A stretch of DNA of 64,000 nucleotides from Symsagittifera roscoffensis. Lineage: Eukaryota; Xenacoelomorpha; Acoela; Convolutidae. Under the pieces are notes generated by a model, which was not told the origin of the DNA, ran no database searches, and worked only from the letters and a program-made list of their open reading frames with translations. The stretch covers positions 12,200,819 to 12,264,818 of the forward strand of contig NC_087064.1 in the NCBI RefSeq assembly GCF_963678635.1, read 5' to 3'. The translations under genes were made by a program, and so were the position numbers. Below, piece after piece: positions 50,150 through 61,128 of this stretch; positions within the stretch are counted from its first letter, which is position 1; each line of letters opens with the position of its first letter.

Positions 50150-50945
50150 AAGCAGCAACGCAAAAAATTTTGCCGGAAAAGCGCAAACTTGAATGTTTTC
50201 ATTTTTTACTGTTTCACTGTCAAAAAAGAGGAAACTATCAAAACATTCAGCTGAGCTCAAAACCTCAATTAGACTGAAACAAATTTTTCATGATTTTGTT
50301 CGAAGTTTCGAAAAAAAATTGGATTGAAGGGCAAAACGTTGTTGAAACGATTAAAATAGAGTAAATCAAGCATCGCTGGTTCAGTGGTAGAATTGTCGCC
50401 AGCCACGCGATAGACCCGGGTCCGATTTCCGGCCGATACATAGCAGAAAAAATTTCCGAGGAAAGAGCAGTCTTAAACTTTTGTAACTTATTACTGTTCC
50501 ACTGTCAAAAAAGAAAACTACTCAATGAATAGCTGATGTTCAAAACTCAAATGAAATGAATCATTCATGATTTTGATTCAAAAATTCGGTGAAAAATTGA
50601 AATGAAGAGCAAAGTTTTTGTTCAAACGTTTAAAACAGATAAAAATCAAGCATCGGTGGTTCAGTTGTAGCATTGTTGCCTTCCACACAATAGACCATGG
50701 TTCGATTCCCGGGCGATGCAAAGCAGAAAAGCAGAAAAAATTTTCTTGAAAAGCGCAATTTTACGTTTTTTCACTTTTTTATTGTGCCACAGTCAAAAAA
50801 GAGGAAAACTACTCAAATAATTAGCTGAATTGGAAACATCAATTAAAATGAAACAAAGTTTTCATGATTTTGATTCAACGCTTTCATGAAAAACTTGGAT
50901 GATAGAGCAAAACTTTGCTGGAACGATTAGAGCATTTTAAATCAA

Positions 50946-51016
50946 GCATCGGTGGTTCAGTGGTAGAATTGTCGCCTCCCACGCGATAGACCCGGTTTCG
51001 ATTCCCGGCCGATGCA
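50946..51016 (+). tRNA. tRNA-Gly(CCC) candidate
   Basis: Same body as 24586: acceptor 7/7, U33, CCC, T53 the single stem defect. The T run after it is TTT, one shorter than at 24586. Confidence 0.52.
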
Positions 51017-51773
51017 AAGCAGCAAAGCAAAAAATTTGCCGGAAAAGCGCAAACTTGAATGTTTTCATTTTTTACTGTTTCACTGTCAAAAAAGAGGAAA
51101 CTATCAAAATATTCAGCTGAGCTCAAAACCTCAATTAGACTGAAACAAGTTTTGATGAAAAAATTGGATTGAAGAGCAAAACTTTGTTCAAACGATTAAA
51201 ATAGTAAAAATCAAGCATCGCTGGTTCAGTGGTAGAATTGTCGCCAGCCACGCGATAGACCCGGGTCCGATTTCCGACCGATACATAGCAGAAAAAATTT
51301 CCGAGGAAAGAGCAGTCTTAACCTTTTGTAACTTATCACTGTTCCACTGTTAAAAAAGAGGAAATCTACTCAAATGAAAACTGTATTTTAAAACTCAAAT
51401 GAATTGAATCATTCATGATTTTGATTCAAAATATTGTTAAAAAATTGAAATGAAGGGCAAACATTTTGTTCAAACGGTGAACATATTAATACAAGCATCA
51501 GTGGTTCAGTGGCAGGATTTTCGCCTGCCAAGCACTATACCCGTGTTCGAGTCCCGGCCTATGCAACGCAGAAAGTTTTCTAGAAAAGCGCAAGTTGAAA
51601 GTTTGTTGTTTTTACTGTCCACTGTCAAAAAAGAGGAAACCACTGAAATACTCAGCTGAACTCAACCTCAATTAGAACGAAACAAACTTTTCATGATTTT
51701 GTTCGAAGTTTCAAAAAAAAAATTGGATTGAAGGGCAAAACTTTGTTCAAACGATTAAAATAGTGTAAATCAA

Positions 51774-51844
51774 GCATCAGTGGTTCAGTGGTAGAATTGT
51801 CGACTGCCACGCGATAGACCCGGGTTCGATTCCCGGCCGATGCA
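51774..51844 (+). tRNA. tRNA-Gly(GCC) with two mismatches
   Basis: The T arm and 3' acceptor are perfect and the anticodon is GCC with U33. Acceptor GCATCAG gives A6-C67, and stem GTCGA/GCGAT gives A31-G39; both changes are typical of Q-class units. It is in the third tetramer slot and is followed by TTTT and CCTAGG like the intact genes at 61058 and later. Confidence 0.62.
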
Positions 51845-53214
51845 TAGCAGAAAAGTTTTCCTAGGAAAGAGCAGTCTTAAACTTTTGTAACTTATTACTG
51901 TTCAACTGTCAAAAAAGAAGAAAACTACTCAAATAAATAGCTGAAGTTCAAAACTCAAATGAAATGAATCATTCATGATTTTGATTAAAAAATTTGGTGA
52001 AAAATTGAAATGAAGAGCAAAGTTTTTGTTCAAACGATTAAAACAGATAAAAATCAAGCATCGATGGTTCAGCTGTAGCATTGTCGCCTTCCACGCAATA
52101 GACCATGGTTCGATTCACGGGCGATGCAAAGCAGAAAAGCAGAAAAATTTTTCTAGAAAAACACAATTTTACGTTTTTTCAATTTTTTACTGTGCCACTG
52201 TCAAAAAAGAGAAAATTACTCAAATAATTAGCTGAATTCGAAACCTCAATTGAAATGAAACAAAGTTTTCATGATTTTGTTCGAATTTTCGAAAAAAAAA
52301 TTGGGTTGAAGAGCAAAACTTTGTTCAAACGATTAAAATAGTGTAAATCAAGCATCGGTGGTTCATTGGTAGAATTGTCGCCAGGCACACGATAGACCAG
52401 TGTTCGATTCGCGGGCGATGCATAGCAGAAAAAAATTCCTAAGAAAGAGCAGTCTTAAGCTTTTGTAACTTATTATTGTTCCACTTTCAAAAAAAAAAAC
52501 TACTCAAATGAATAGCTGAAGTTCAAAACTCAAATGAAATGAATCATTCATGATTTTGATTCGAAAACTTGGTGAAAAATTGAAATGAAGAGCAAAGTTT
52601 TTGTTCAAACGATTAAAACAGATAAAAATCAAATATCGGTGGTTCAGTTGTAGCATTGTTGCCTTCCGCACAATAGACCATGGTTCGATTCCCGGGCGAT
52701 GCAAAGCAGAAAAGCAGAAAAAATTTTCTAGAAAAGCGCAATTTTACGTTTCTTCAATTTTTTATTGTGCCACTGTCAAAAAAGAGGAAAACTACTCAAA
52801 TAATTAGCTGAATTGGAAGCCTCAATTAAAAGGAAACAAAGTTTTCACAATTTTGATTCAACGCTTTGATGAAAAACTTGGATGATAGAGCAAAACTTTG
52901 TTCAAACTATCAAAACAGTTTACATCAAGCATCGATGGTTCAGTCGTAGAATTGGCGCCTGACACGCGATAGACCCGGTTTCCATTCCCGTCCGATGCAA
53001 ATCTCGAAAGCAGAAAAAATTTGCCGGCAAAGCGCAAACTTAAATTTTTGCAACTTTTTACTGTTCCACTGTCAAAAAAGAGGAAACTACTGAAATATTT
53101 AACTGAATTGAATTAGAATTAAACAAATTTTTCATGATTTTGTTCGGAGTTTCGAAGAAAAATTTGGGTTGAAGAGCAAAACTTTGTTCAAACGATTAAA
53201 ATAGTGTAAATGAA

Positions 53215-53285
53215 GCATCGGTGGTTCAGTTGTAGCATTGTTGCCTTCCACGCAATAGAACATGGTTCGATTCCCGGGCGATGCA
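53215..53285 (+). pseudogene. tRNA-Gly(TCC)-like unit
   Basis: Anticodon arm GTTGC, CTTCCAC, GCAAT paired with UCC; variable region AGAA; T stem CATGG/CCCGG; G7-G66 clash. Confidence 0.58.
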
Positions 53286-53511
53286 AAGCAGAAAAACAAA
53301 AAAAAATTTCTAAAAAAAGCGCAATTTTAGGTTTTTTCAATTTTTTATTGTGCCACAGTCAAAAAAGAGGAAAACTACTCAAATAATTAGCTGAATTGGA
53401 AACATCAATTGAAATGAAACAAAGTTTTCATGATTTTGATTCAACGCTTTCATGAAAAACTTGGATGATAGAGCAAAACTTTGCTGGAACGATTAGAGCA
53501 TTTTAAATCAA

Positions 53512-53582
53512 GCATCGGTGGTTCAGTGGTAGAATTGTCGCCTCCCACGCGATAGACCCGGTTTCGATTCCCGGCCGATGCA
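53512..53582 (+). tRNA. tRNA-Gly(CCC) candidate
   Basis: Body as in 24586 (acceptor 7/7, CCC, T53), with TTTT about 15 bases after the end. Confidence 0.52.
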
Positions 53583-53803
53583 AAGCAGCAAAGCAAAAAA
53601 TTTTGCCGGAAAAGCGCAAACTTGAATGTTTTCATTTTTCACTGTTTCACTGTCAAAAAAGAGGAAACTATCAAAATATTCAGCTGAGCTCAAAACCTCA
53701 ATTAGACTGAAACAAAATTTTCATGACTTTGTTCAAAGTTTTGATGAAAAAATTGGATTGAAGAGCAAAACTTTGTTGAAACGATTAAACTAGAGTAAAT
53801 CAA

Positions 53804-56078
53804 GCATCGCTGGTTCAGTGGTAGAATTGTCGCCAGCCACGCGATAGACCCGGGTCCGATTTCCGGCCGATACATAGCAGAAAAATTTCCGAGGAAAGAG
53901 CAGTCTTAATCTTTTTTAATTTATCACTGTTCCACTGTCAAAAAAGAGGAAATCTGTTCAAATGAAAACTGTATTTTAAAACTCAAATGAATTGAATCGT
54001 TCATGATTTTGATTCAAAATATTGTTAAAAAATTGAATTGAAATGCAAAGTTTTTGTTCAAACGGTGAACATATTAATACAAGCATCAGTGGTTCAGTGG
54101 CAGGATTGTCGACTGCCAAACAATATACCCGTGTTCGAGTCCCGGCCTATGCACCGCAGAAAGTTTTACTAGAAAAGCGCAAATTTAAAGTTTTTGTAAT
54201 TTTTACTGTCCACTGTCAAAAAAGAGGAAACTATTGAAATACTCAGCTGAACTCAACCTCAATTAGAATGAAACAACGTTTTTATGATTTTGTTCAAAGT
54301 TTTGGAGAAAAAATTGAATTGAAGAGCAAAACTTTGTTCAGACGATTAAAATAGTGTAAATCAAGCATTGGTGGTTCAGTGGTAGAATTGTCGCCTGGCA
54401 CACGATAGACCAGTGTTCGATTCGCGGGCGATGCATAGCAGAAAAAAATTCCTAAGAAAGAGCAGTCTTAAGATTTTGTAACTTATTATTGTTCCACTTT
54501 CAAAAAAAAAATCTACTCAAATGAATAGCTGAAGTTCAAAACTCAAATGAAATGAATCATTCATGATTTTGATTCGAAAACTTGGTGAAAAATTGAAATG
54601 AAGAGCAAAGTTTTTGTTCAAACGATTAAAACAGATAAAAATCAAGCATCGGTGGTTCAGTTGTAGCATTGTTGCCTTCCACACAATAGACCATGGTTCG
54701 ATTCCCTGGCGATGCAAAGCAGAAAAGCAGAAAAAAATTTCTAGAAAAGCGCAATTTTACGTTTCTTCAATTTTTTTTTGTGCCACTGTCAAAAAAGAGG
54801 AAAACTACTCAAATAATTAGCTGAATTGGAAACCTCAATTAAAAGGAAACAAAGTTTTCATGATTTTGATTCAACGCTTTGATGAAAAACTTGGATGATA
54901 GAGCAAAACTTTGCTGGAACGATTAGAGCATTTTAAATCAAGCATCGGTGGTTCAGTGGTAGAATTGTCGCCAGCCACGCGATAGACCCGGGTCCGATTT
55001 CCGGCCGTTACATAGCAGAAAAAATTTCCGAGGAAAGAGCAGTCTTAATCTTTTTTAATTTATCACTATTCCACTGTCAAAAAAGAGGAAATCTGTTCAA
55101 ATGAAAACTGTATTTTAAAACTCAAATGAATTGAATCGTTCATGATTTTGATTCAAAATATTGTTAAAAAATTGAATTGAAATGCAAAGTTTTTGTTCAA
55201 ACGGTGAACATATTAATACAAGCATCAGTGGTTCAGTGGCAGGATTGTCGACTGCCAAACAATATACCCGTGTTCGAGTCCCGGCCTATGCACCGCAGAA
55301 AGTTTTACTAGAAAAGCGCAAATTTAAAGTTTTTGTAATTTTTACTGTCCACTGTCAAAAAAGAGGAAACTACTGAAATACTCAGCTGAACTCAACCTCA
55401 ATTAGAATGAAACAACGTTTTTATGATTTTGTTCAAAGTTTCGGAGAAAAAATTGAATTGAAGAGCAAAACTTTGTTCAAACGATTAAAATAGTGTAAAT
55501 CAAGCATTGGTGGTTCAGTGGTAGAATTGTCGCCTGGCACACGATAGACCAGTGTTCGATTCGCGGTCGATGCATAGCAGAAAAAAATTCCTAAGAAAGA
55601 GCAGTCTTAAGATTTTGTAACTTATTATTGTTCCACTTTCAAAAAAGAAAACTACTCAAATGAATAGCTGAAGTTCAAAACTCAAATGAAATGAATCATT
55701 CATGATTTTGATTCGAAAACTTGGTGAAAAATTGAAATGAAGAGCAAAGTTTTTGTTCAAACGATTAAAACAGATAAAAATCAAGCATCGGTGGTTCAGT
55801 TGTAGCATTGTTGCCTTCCACACAATAGACCATGGTTCGATTCCCTGGCGATGCAAAGCAGAAAAGCAGAAAAAATTTTCTAGAAAATGCAATTTTACGT
55901 TTCTTCAATTTTTTTTGTGCCACTGTCAAAAAAGAGGAAAACTACTCAAATAATTAGCTGAATTGGAAACCTCAATTAAAAGGAAACAAAGTTTTCATGA
56001 TTTTGATTCAACGCCTTGATGAAAAACTTGGATGATAGAGCAAAACTTTGCTGGAACGATTAGAGCATTTAAAATCAA
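53804..56078 (+). repeat. 1,138-bp four-unit repeat, two copies
   Basis: A33 53804, Q 54083, GGC 54365, TCC 54646 recur as 54942, 55222, 55504, 55785 at a spacing of 1,138-1,139. The TCC units both carry TCCCTGGCGATGCA at their 3' end. The first unit of copy 2 has acquired the CCGTTACA end of 48913. The CCC unit 56079 follows. Confidence 0.85.
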
Positions 56079-56149
56079 GCATCGGTGGTTCAGTGGTAGA
56101 ATTGTCGCCTCCCACGCGATAGACCCGGTTTCGATTCCCGGCTGATGCA
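56079..56149 (+). pseudogene. tRNA-Gly(CCC)-like unit
   Basis: Anticodon arm intact with CCC. The 3' acceptor is CTGATGC, giving a G6-U67 wobble; T53 is present. Confidence 0.58.
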
Positions 56150-56650
56150 AAGCAGCAAAGCAAAAAATTTGCCGGAAAAGCGCAAACTTGAATGTTTTCA
56201 TTTTTTACTGTTTCACTGTCAAAAAAGAGGAAACTATCAAAATATTCAGCTGAGCTCAAAACCTCAATTAGACTGAAACAAATTTTTCATGATTTTGTTA
56301 AAAGTTTTGATGAAAAAATTTGATTGAAGAGCAAAACTTTGTTAAAACGATTAAAATAGAGTAAATCAAGCATCGCTGGTTCAGTGGTAGAATTGTCGCC
56401 AGCCACGCGACAGACCCGGGTTCAATTCCCGGCCGATGCATAGCAGAAATTATTTCCGTGGAAAGAGCAGTCTTAAACTTTTGTAACTTGTTACTGTTCC
56501 ACTGTCAAAAAAGAGGAAAACTACTCAATTGAATAGCTCTATTTTAAAACTCAAATGAATTGAATCTTTCAAAATTTTGATTCAAAATATTGTTAAAAAA
56601 TTGAATTGAAGGGCAAAGTTTTTGTTCAAAAGGTGAGAAACTTAATTCAA

Positions 56651-56662
56651 GCATCAGTGGTT
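56651..56662 (+). pseudogene. 12-base tRNA-Gly stub at deletion junction
   Basis: A Q-class body begins (GCATCAGTGGTT) and stops after 12 bases, joined to AAAAATTAGAATGGAGAG. That linker form is otherwise typical of the 3301-17400 segment. The next body is only 68 bases on. The joined linker hints at recombination with the distant left-hand class. Confidence 0.72.
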
Positions 56663-58156
56663 AAAAATTAGAATGGAGAGCAAAACTTTGTTCAAACGAT
56701 TAAAATAGTGTAAATCAAGCATCGCTGGTTCAGTGGTAGAATCGTCGCCTGCCAAGCAATACACCCGTGTTCGAGTCCCGGCCGATGCAGCGCAGAGAGT
56801 TTTACTAGAAAAGTGCAAGTTTAATTTTTTGTAATTTTACTGTCCACTGTCAAAAAGAAGAAAAAAATTGAAATATTCAGCTGAATTCAAAACCTCAATT
56901 AGAATGAAACAAAGTTTTCATGATTTTGTTTGAAGTTTTGATGAAAAGATTGGATTGAAGAGCAAAAATTGTCTCAAACTATCAAAATAGGTTACGTCAA
57001 GCATCGGTGGTTCAGTCGTAGAATTGTCGCCTGCCACGCGATAGACCATGGTTCAATTCCTGGGCGATGCAAAGCATAAAAGCAGAAAAACTTTGCCGGA
57101 AAAGCTTAAACTTAAATTTTTGCAATTTTTTACTGTTCCACTGTCATAAAAGAGGAAACTAATGAAATATTCAGCTGAATTCAACCTCAATTAGAATGAA
57201 AAAAATTTTTCATGATTTTGTTCAAAGTTCTGAAGAAAAAATTGGATTGAAGAGCAAAACTTTGTTCAAACGATTAAAATAGTGTAAATCAAGCATCGGT
57301 GGTTCAGTTGTAGCATTGTCGCCTTCCACGCAATAGATGATGGTTCGTTTCCCGGGCGATGCAAAGCAGAAAAACAGAAAAATTTTTCTAGAAAAGCGCA
57401 AACTTAAATTTTTGCAACTTTTTACTGTTCCACTGTCAAAAAAGAGGAAACTACTGAAATATTCAACTGAATTGAACCTCAATTAGAATGAAATAAATTT
57501 TTCATGATTTTGTTCAAAGTTTCGAAGAAAAAATTGGATTGAAGATTAAAACTTTATTCAAACGATTAAAATAGTGTAAGTCAACCATCGGTGGTTCAGT
57601 TGTAGCATTGTCGCCTTCCACGCAATAGAACATGGTTCGATTCCCGGGCGATGCAAAGCAGCAAAGCAAAAAATTTGCCGGAAAAGCGCAAACTTGAATG
57701 TTTTCATTTTTTACTGTTTCACTGTCAAAAAAGAGGAAACTATCAAAATATTCAGCTGAGCTCAAAACCTCAATTAGACTGAAACAAATTTTTCATGATT
57801 TTGTTAAAAGTTTTGATGAAAAAATTTGATTGAAGAGCAAAACTTTGTTAAAACGATTAAAATAGAGTAAATCAAGCATCGCTGGTTCAGTGGTAGAATT
57901 GTCGCCAGCCACGCGACAGACCCGGGTTCAATTCCCGGCCGATGCATAGCAGAAATTATTTCCGTGGAAAGAGCAGTCTTAAACTTTTGTAACTTGTTAC
58001 TGTTCCACTGTCAAAAAAGAGGAAAACTACTCAATTGAATAGCTCTATTTTAAAACTCAAATGAATTGAATCTTTCAAAATTTTGATTCAAAATATTGTT
58101 AAAAAATTGAATTGAAGGGCAAAGTTTTTGTTCAAAAGGTGAGAAACTTAATTCAA

Positions 58157-58168
58157 GCATCAGTGGTT
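58157..58168 (+). pseudogene. 12-base tRNA-Gly stub, duplicate
   Basis: Duplicate of the stub at 56651 with one extra A at the junction. Carried in the second 1,506-bp copy. Confidence 0.72.
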
Positions 58169-59921
58169 AAAAAATTAGAATGGAGAGCAAAACTTTGTTC
58201 AAACGATTAAAATAGTGTAAATCAAGCATCGCTGGTTCAGTGGTAGAATCGTCGCCTGCCAAGCAATACACCCGTGTTCGAGTCCCGGCCGATGCAGCGC
58301 AGAGAGTTTTACTAGAAAAGTGCAAGTTTAATTTTTTGTAATTTTACTGTCCACTGTCAAAAAGAAGAAAAAAATTGAAATATTCAGCTGAATTCAAAAC
58401 CTCAATTAGAATGAAACAAAGTTTTCATGATTTTGTTTGAAGTTTTGATGAAAAGATTGGATTGAAGAGCAAAAATTGTCTCAAACTATCAAAATAGGTT
58501 ACGTCAAGCATCGGTGGTTCAGTCGTAGAATTGTCGCCTGCCACGCGATAGACCATGGTTCAATTCCTGGGCGATGCAAAGCATAAAAGCAGAAAAACTT
58601 TGCCGGAAAAGCTTAAACTTAAATTTTTGCAATTTTTTACTGTTCCACTGTCATAAAAGAGGAAACTAATGAAATATTCAGCTGAATTCAACCTCAATTA
58701 GAATGAAAAAAATTTTTCATGATTTTGTTCAAAGTTCTGAAGAAAAAATTGGATTGAAGAGCAAAACTTTGTTCAAACGATTAAAATAGTGTAAATCAAG
58801 CATCGGTGGTTCAGTTGTAGCATTGTCGCCTTCCACGCAATAGATGATGGTTCGTTTCCCGGGCGATGCAAAGCAGAAAAACAGAAAAATTTTTCTAGAA
58901 AAGCGCAAACTTAAATTTTTGCAACTTTTTACTGTTCCACTGTCAAAAAAGAGGAAACTACTGAAATATTCAACTGAATTGAACCTCAATTAGAATGAAA
59001 TAAATTTTTCATGATTTTGTTCAAAGTTTCGAAGAAAAAATTGGATTGAAGATTAAAACTTTATTCAAACGATTAAAATAGTGTAAGTCAACCATCGGTG
59101 GTTCAGTTGTAGCATTGTCGCCTTCCACGCAATAGAACATGGTTCGATTCCCGGGCGATGCAAAGCAGCAAAGCAAAAAATTTTGCCGGAAAAGCCCAAA
59201 CTTGAATGTTTTCATTTTTTACTGTTTCACTGTCAAAAAAGAGGAAACTATCAAAATATTCAGCTGAGCTCAAAACCTCAATTAGACTGAAACAAAGTTT
59301 TCTTGATTTTTTTCAAAGTTTTGTTGAAAAAATTGGATTGAAGAGCAAAACTTTGTTCAAACAATTAAAATAGTGTAAATCAAGCATCGCTGGTTCAGTG
59401 GTAGAATTGTCGCCAGCAACGCGATAGACCCGGGTCCGATTTCCGGCCGATACATAGCAGAAAAAATTTCCGAGGAAAGAACAGTCTTAATCTTTTGTAA
59501 CTTATCACTGTTCCACTGTCAAAAAAGAGGAAAACTACTCAATTGAATAGCTGGATTTTAAAACTCAAATGAATTGAATCTTTCAAGATTTTGATACAAA
59601 AAATTAAGTTTTTGTTCAAACGGTGAGAAACTTAATTCCAGCATCAGTGGTTCAGTGGCAGGATTGTCGCCTGCCAAGCAATATACCCGTGTTCGATTCC
59701 CGGACGATGCAGCGCAGAGAGTTTTACTAGAAAAGTGCAAGTTTAATTTTTTGTAAGTTTTACAGTCCACTGTCAAAAAAGAGGAAACTACTGAAATACT
59801 CAGCTGACCTCAACCTCAATTAGAACGAAACAAATTTTTCATGATTTTTGTTCGAAGTTTCGAAAAAAAATTGAACTGAAGAGCAAAACTTTGTTCAAAC
59901 GATTAAAATAGTGTAAAACAA

Positions 59922-59992
59922 GCATCGGTGGTTAAGTGGTAGAATTGTTGCCTGCCACGCGATAGACCCGGGTTCGATTCCCGGCCGATGCA
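59922..59992 (+). tRNA. tRNA-Gly(GCC), near-intact
   Basis: Acceptor 7/7, T arm 5/5, loop CTGCCAC with U33 and GCC. The anticodon stem GTTGC/GCGAT keeps pairing through U29-G41. A at position 13 breaks one D-stem pair (GTTA/GAAT), though the A box is still recognisable. TTTTT at 60003-60007 can terminate transcription. First GCC slot of the 1,136-bp repeat. Confidence 0.75.
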
Positions 59993-60205
59993 TAGCAGAA
60001 AATTTTTCCTAGGAAAGAACAGTCCTAAACTTTTGTAACTTATTACTTTTCAACTGTCAAAAAAGAAGAAAACTACTCGAATAAAAAGCTGAAGTTCAAA
60101 ACTCAAATGAAATGAATCATTCATGATTTTGATTCAAGAATTTGGTGAAAAATTGAAATGAAGAGCAAAGTTTTTGTTCAAACGATTAAAAGAGATAACA
60201 ATCAA

Positions 60206-60276
60206 GCATCGGTGGTTCAGCTGTAGCATTGTTGCCTTCCACGCAATAGACCATGGATCGATTCCCGGGCGATGCA
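60206..60276 (+). pseudogene. tRNA-Gly(TCC)-like unit
   Basis: Anticodon arm GTTGC, CTTCCAC, GCAAT fully paired with UCC. D loop AGCTGTA, C23 breaks the D stem, T54 is A, and T stem CATGG/CCCGG has two mismatches. Follows the GCC gene by about 215 bases. Confidence 0.58.
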
Positions 60277-60500
60277 AAGCAGAAAAGCAGAAAAATTTTT
60301 CTAGAAAAGCGCAATTTTACGTTTTTTCAATTTTTTACTGTGCCACTGTCAAAAAAGAGAAAAACTACTCAAATAATTAGCTGAATTCGAAACCTCAATT
60401 GAAATGAAACAAAGTTTTTATTAATTTGTTTGAAGTTTCGAAAAAAAAATTGGATTGAAGACCAAAACTTTGTTCAAACGTTTAAAATAGTGTAAATCAA

Positions 60501-60571
60501 GCATCGCTGGTTCAGTGGTAAAATTGTCGCCTGCCAAGCGATAGAACCGGGTTCGATTCACGAACGATGCA
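60501..60571 (+). pseudogene. tRNA-Gly(GCC)-like fourth-slot unit
   Basis: Anticodon arm GTCGC, CTGCCAA, GCGAT is paired with U33 and GCC. The acceptor GCATCGC/ACGATGC fails at 7-66. T stem CCGGG/CACGA fails at 52-62 and 49-65. It occupies the A33 slot of the tetramer but with U33, so it may show the pre-A33 state. Confidence 0.6.
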
Positions 60572-61057
60572 TAGCAGGAATGATTTCCGTGGAAAGAGCA
60601 GTCTTAAACTTTTGTTACTTATTACTGTTCCACTGTCAAAAAAGAGGAAAACTACTCAATTGAATAGCTGGATTTTAAAACTCAAATGAATTGAATCTTT
60701 CAAGATTTTGATACAAAAAATTGTTAAAAAATTGAAGGGCAAAGTTTTTGTTCAAACGGTGAGAAACTTAATTCCAGCATCAGTGGTTCAGTGGCAGGAT
60801 TGTCGCCTGCCAAGCAATATACCCGTGTTCGAGTCCCGGCCGATTCAGCGCAGAGAGTTTTACTAGAAAATTGCAAGTTTAATTTTTTGTAAGTTTTACA
60901 GTCCACTGTCAAAAAAGAGGAAACTACTGAAATACTCAGCTGAACTCAACCTCAATTAGAACGAAACAAATTTTTCATGATTTTTGTTCGAAGTTTCGAA
61001 AAAAAATTGAATTGAAGAGCAAAATTTTGTTCAAACGATTAAAATAGTGTAAAAGAA

Positions 61058-61128
61058 GCATCGGTGGTTCAGTGGTAGAATTGTCGCCTGCCACGCGATA
61101 GACCCGGGTTCGATTCCCGGCCGATGCA
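61058..61128 (+). tRNA. tRNA-Gly(GCC), structurally intact
   Basis: Body identical to 35279-35349: every stem paired, U33, anticodon GCC, G18G19, TTCGATT T loop, A73, consensus A and B boxes. TTTT at 61140-61143 gives a terminator 11 bases after the end. The palindrome TTTCCTAGGAAA follows at 61141-61152. The upstream linker carries ATTAAAATA some 15-25 bases before the gene, possibly a TATA-like Pol III element. Best candidate, with its two copies downstream, for a live gene. Confidence 0.92.

Larger units (their letters stand above)
40751..50440 (+). repeat. ~10.49-kb segmental repeat, copy 2 (three units deleted)
   Basis: Starts: 40972 Q, 41209 GGC, 41490 TCC, 41786 GCC-var, 42094 GGC, 42375 TCC, 42671 CCC, 42966 CCC, 43236 A33, 43516 Q, 43751 GGC, 44032 TCC, 44329 GCC-var, 44620 TCC, 44916 CCC, 45208 A33, 45488 Q, 45767 GCC, 46058 A33, 46339 Q, 46619 AGC, 46899 hybrid, 47190 A33, 47471 Q, 47751 AGC, 48031 TCC, 48327 GCC-var, 48619 TCC, 48913 fused, 49194 TCC, 49489 GCC-var, 49781 TCC, 50079 CCC, 50370 A33. 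The offset to copy 1 is about 10,490 up to 48890, then about 9,680 from 49194. Roughly 810 bases, equal to units 38714, 38997 and 39232, are missing at 48913. Confidence 0.88.
50440..53800 (+). repeat. Mosaic segment of the same unit classes
   Basis: Starts: 50650 TCC, 50946 CCC, 51215 A33, 51495 Q, 51774 GCC, 52058 TCC, 52352 CAGGCAC-loop unit (A33 base with GGC), 52633 TCC (5' end ATATCGG), 52929 GCC-var, 53215 TCC, 53512 CCC. The linker after 50370 matches that after 36128, not its partner in the 10.49-kb repeat, which marks the end of the duplication at about 50440-50470. No gene other than tRNA-like units is visible. Confidence 0.82.
56130..59160 (+). repeat. 1,506-bp tandem duplication
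   Basis: Starts 56370 (A33-like with good 3' half), 56651 (stub), 56719 (Q-like), 57001 GCC-var, 57293 TCC, 57585 TCC recur as 57876, 58157, 58226, 58508, 58800, 59092. The stub and the C at position 1 of 57585 and 59092 are shared, so the copies are direct descendants. The next unit, 59384, is A33 with loop CAGCAAC. Confidence 0.88.

Noticed and set aside
57230-57480. C/D-box snoRNA in the linker, suggested by TTGATGA-like and CTGA motifs
   Set aside because: The motifs are too far apart and in the wrong order relative to each other, with a tRNA body between them. No terminal stem or C'/D' pair is visible.
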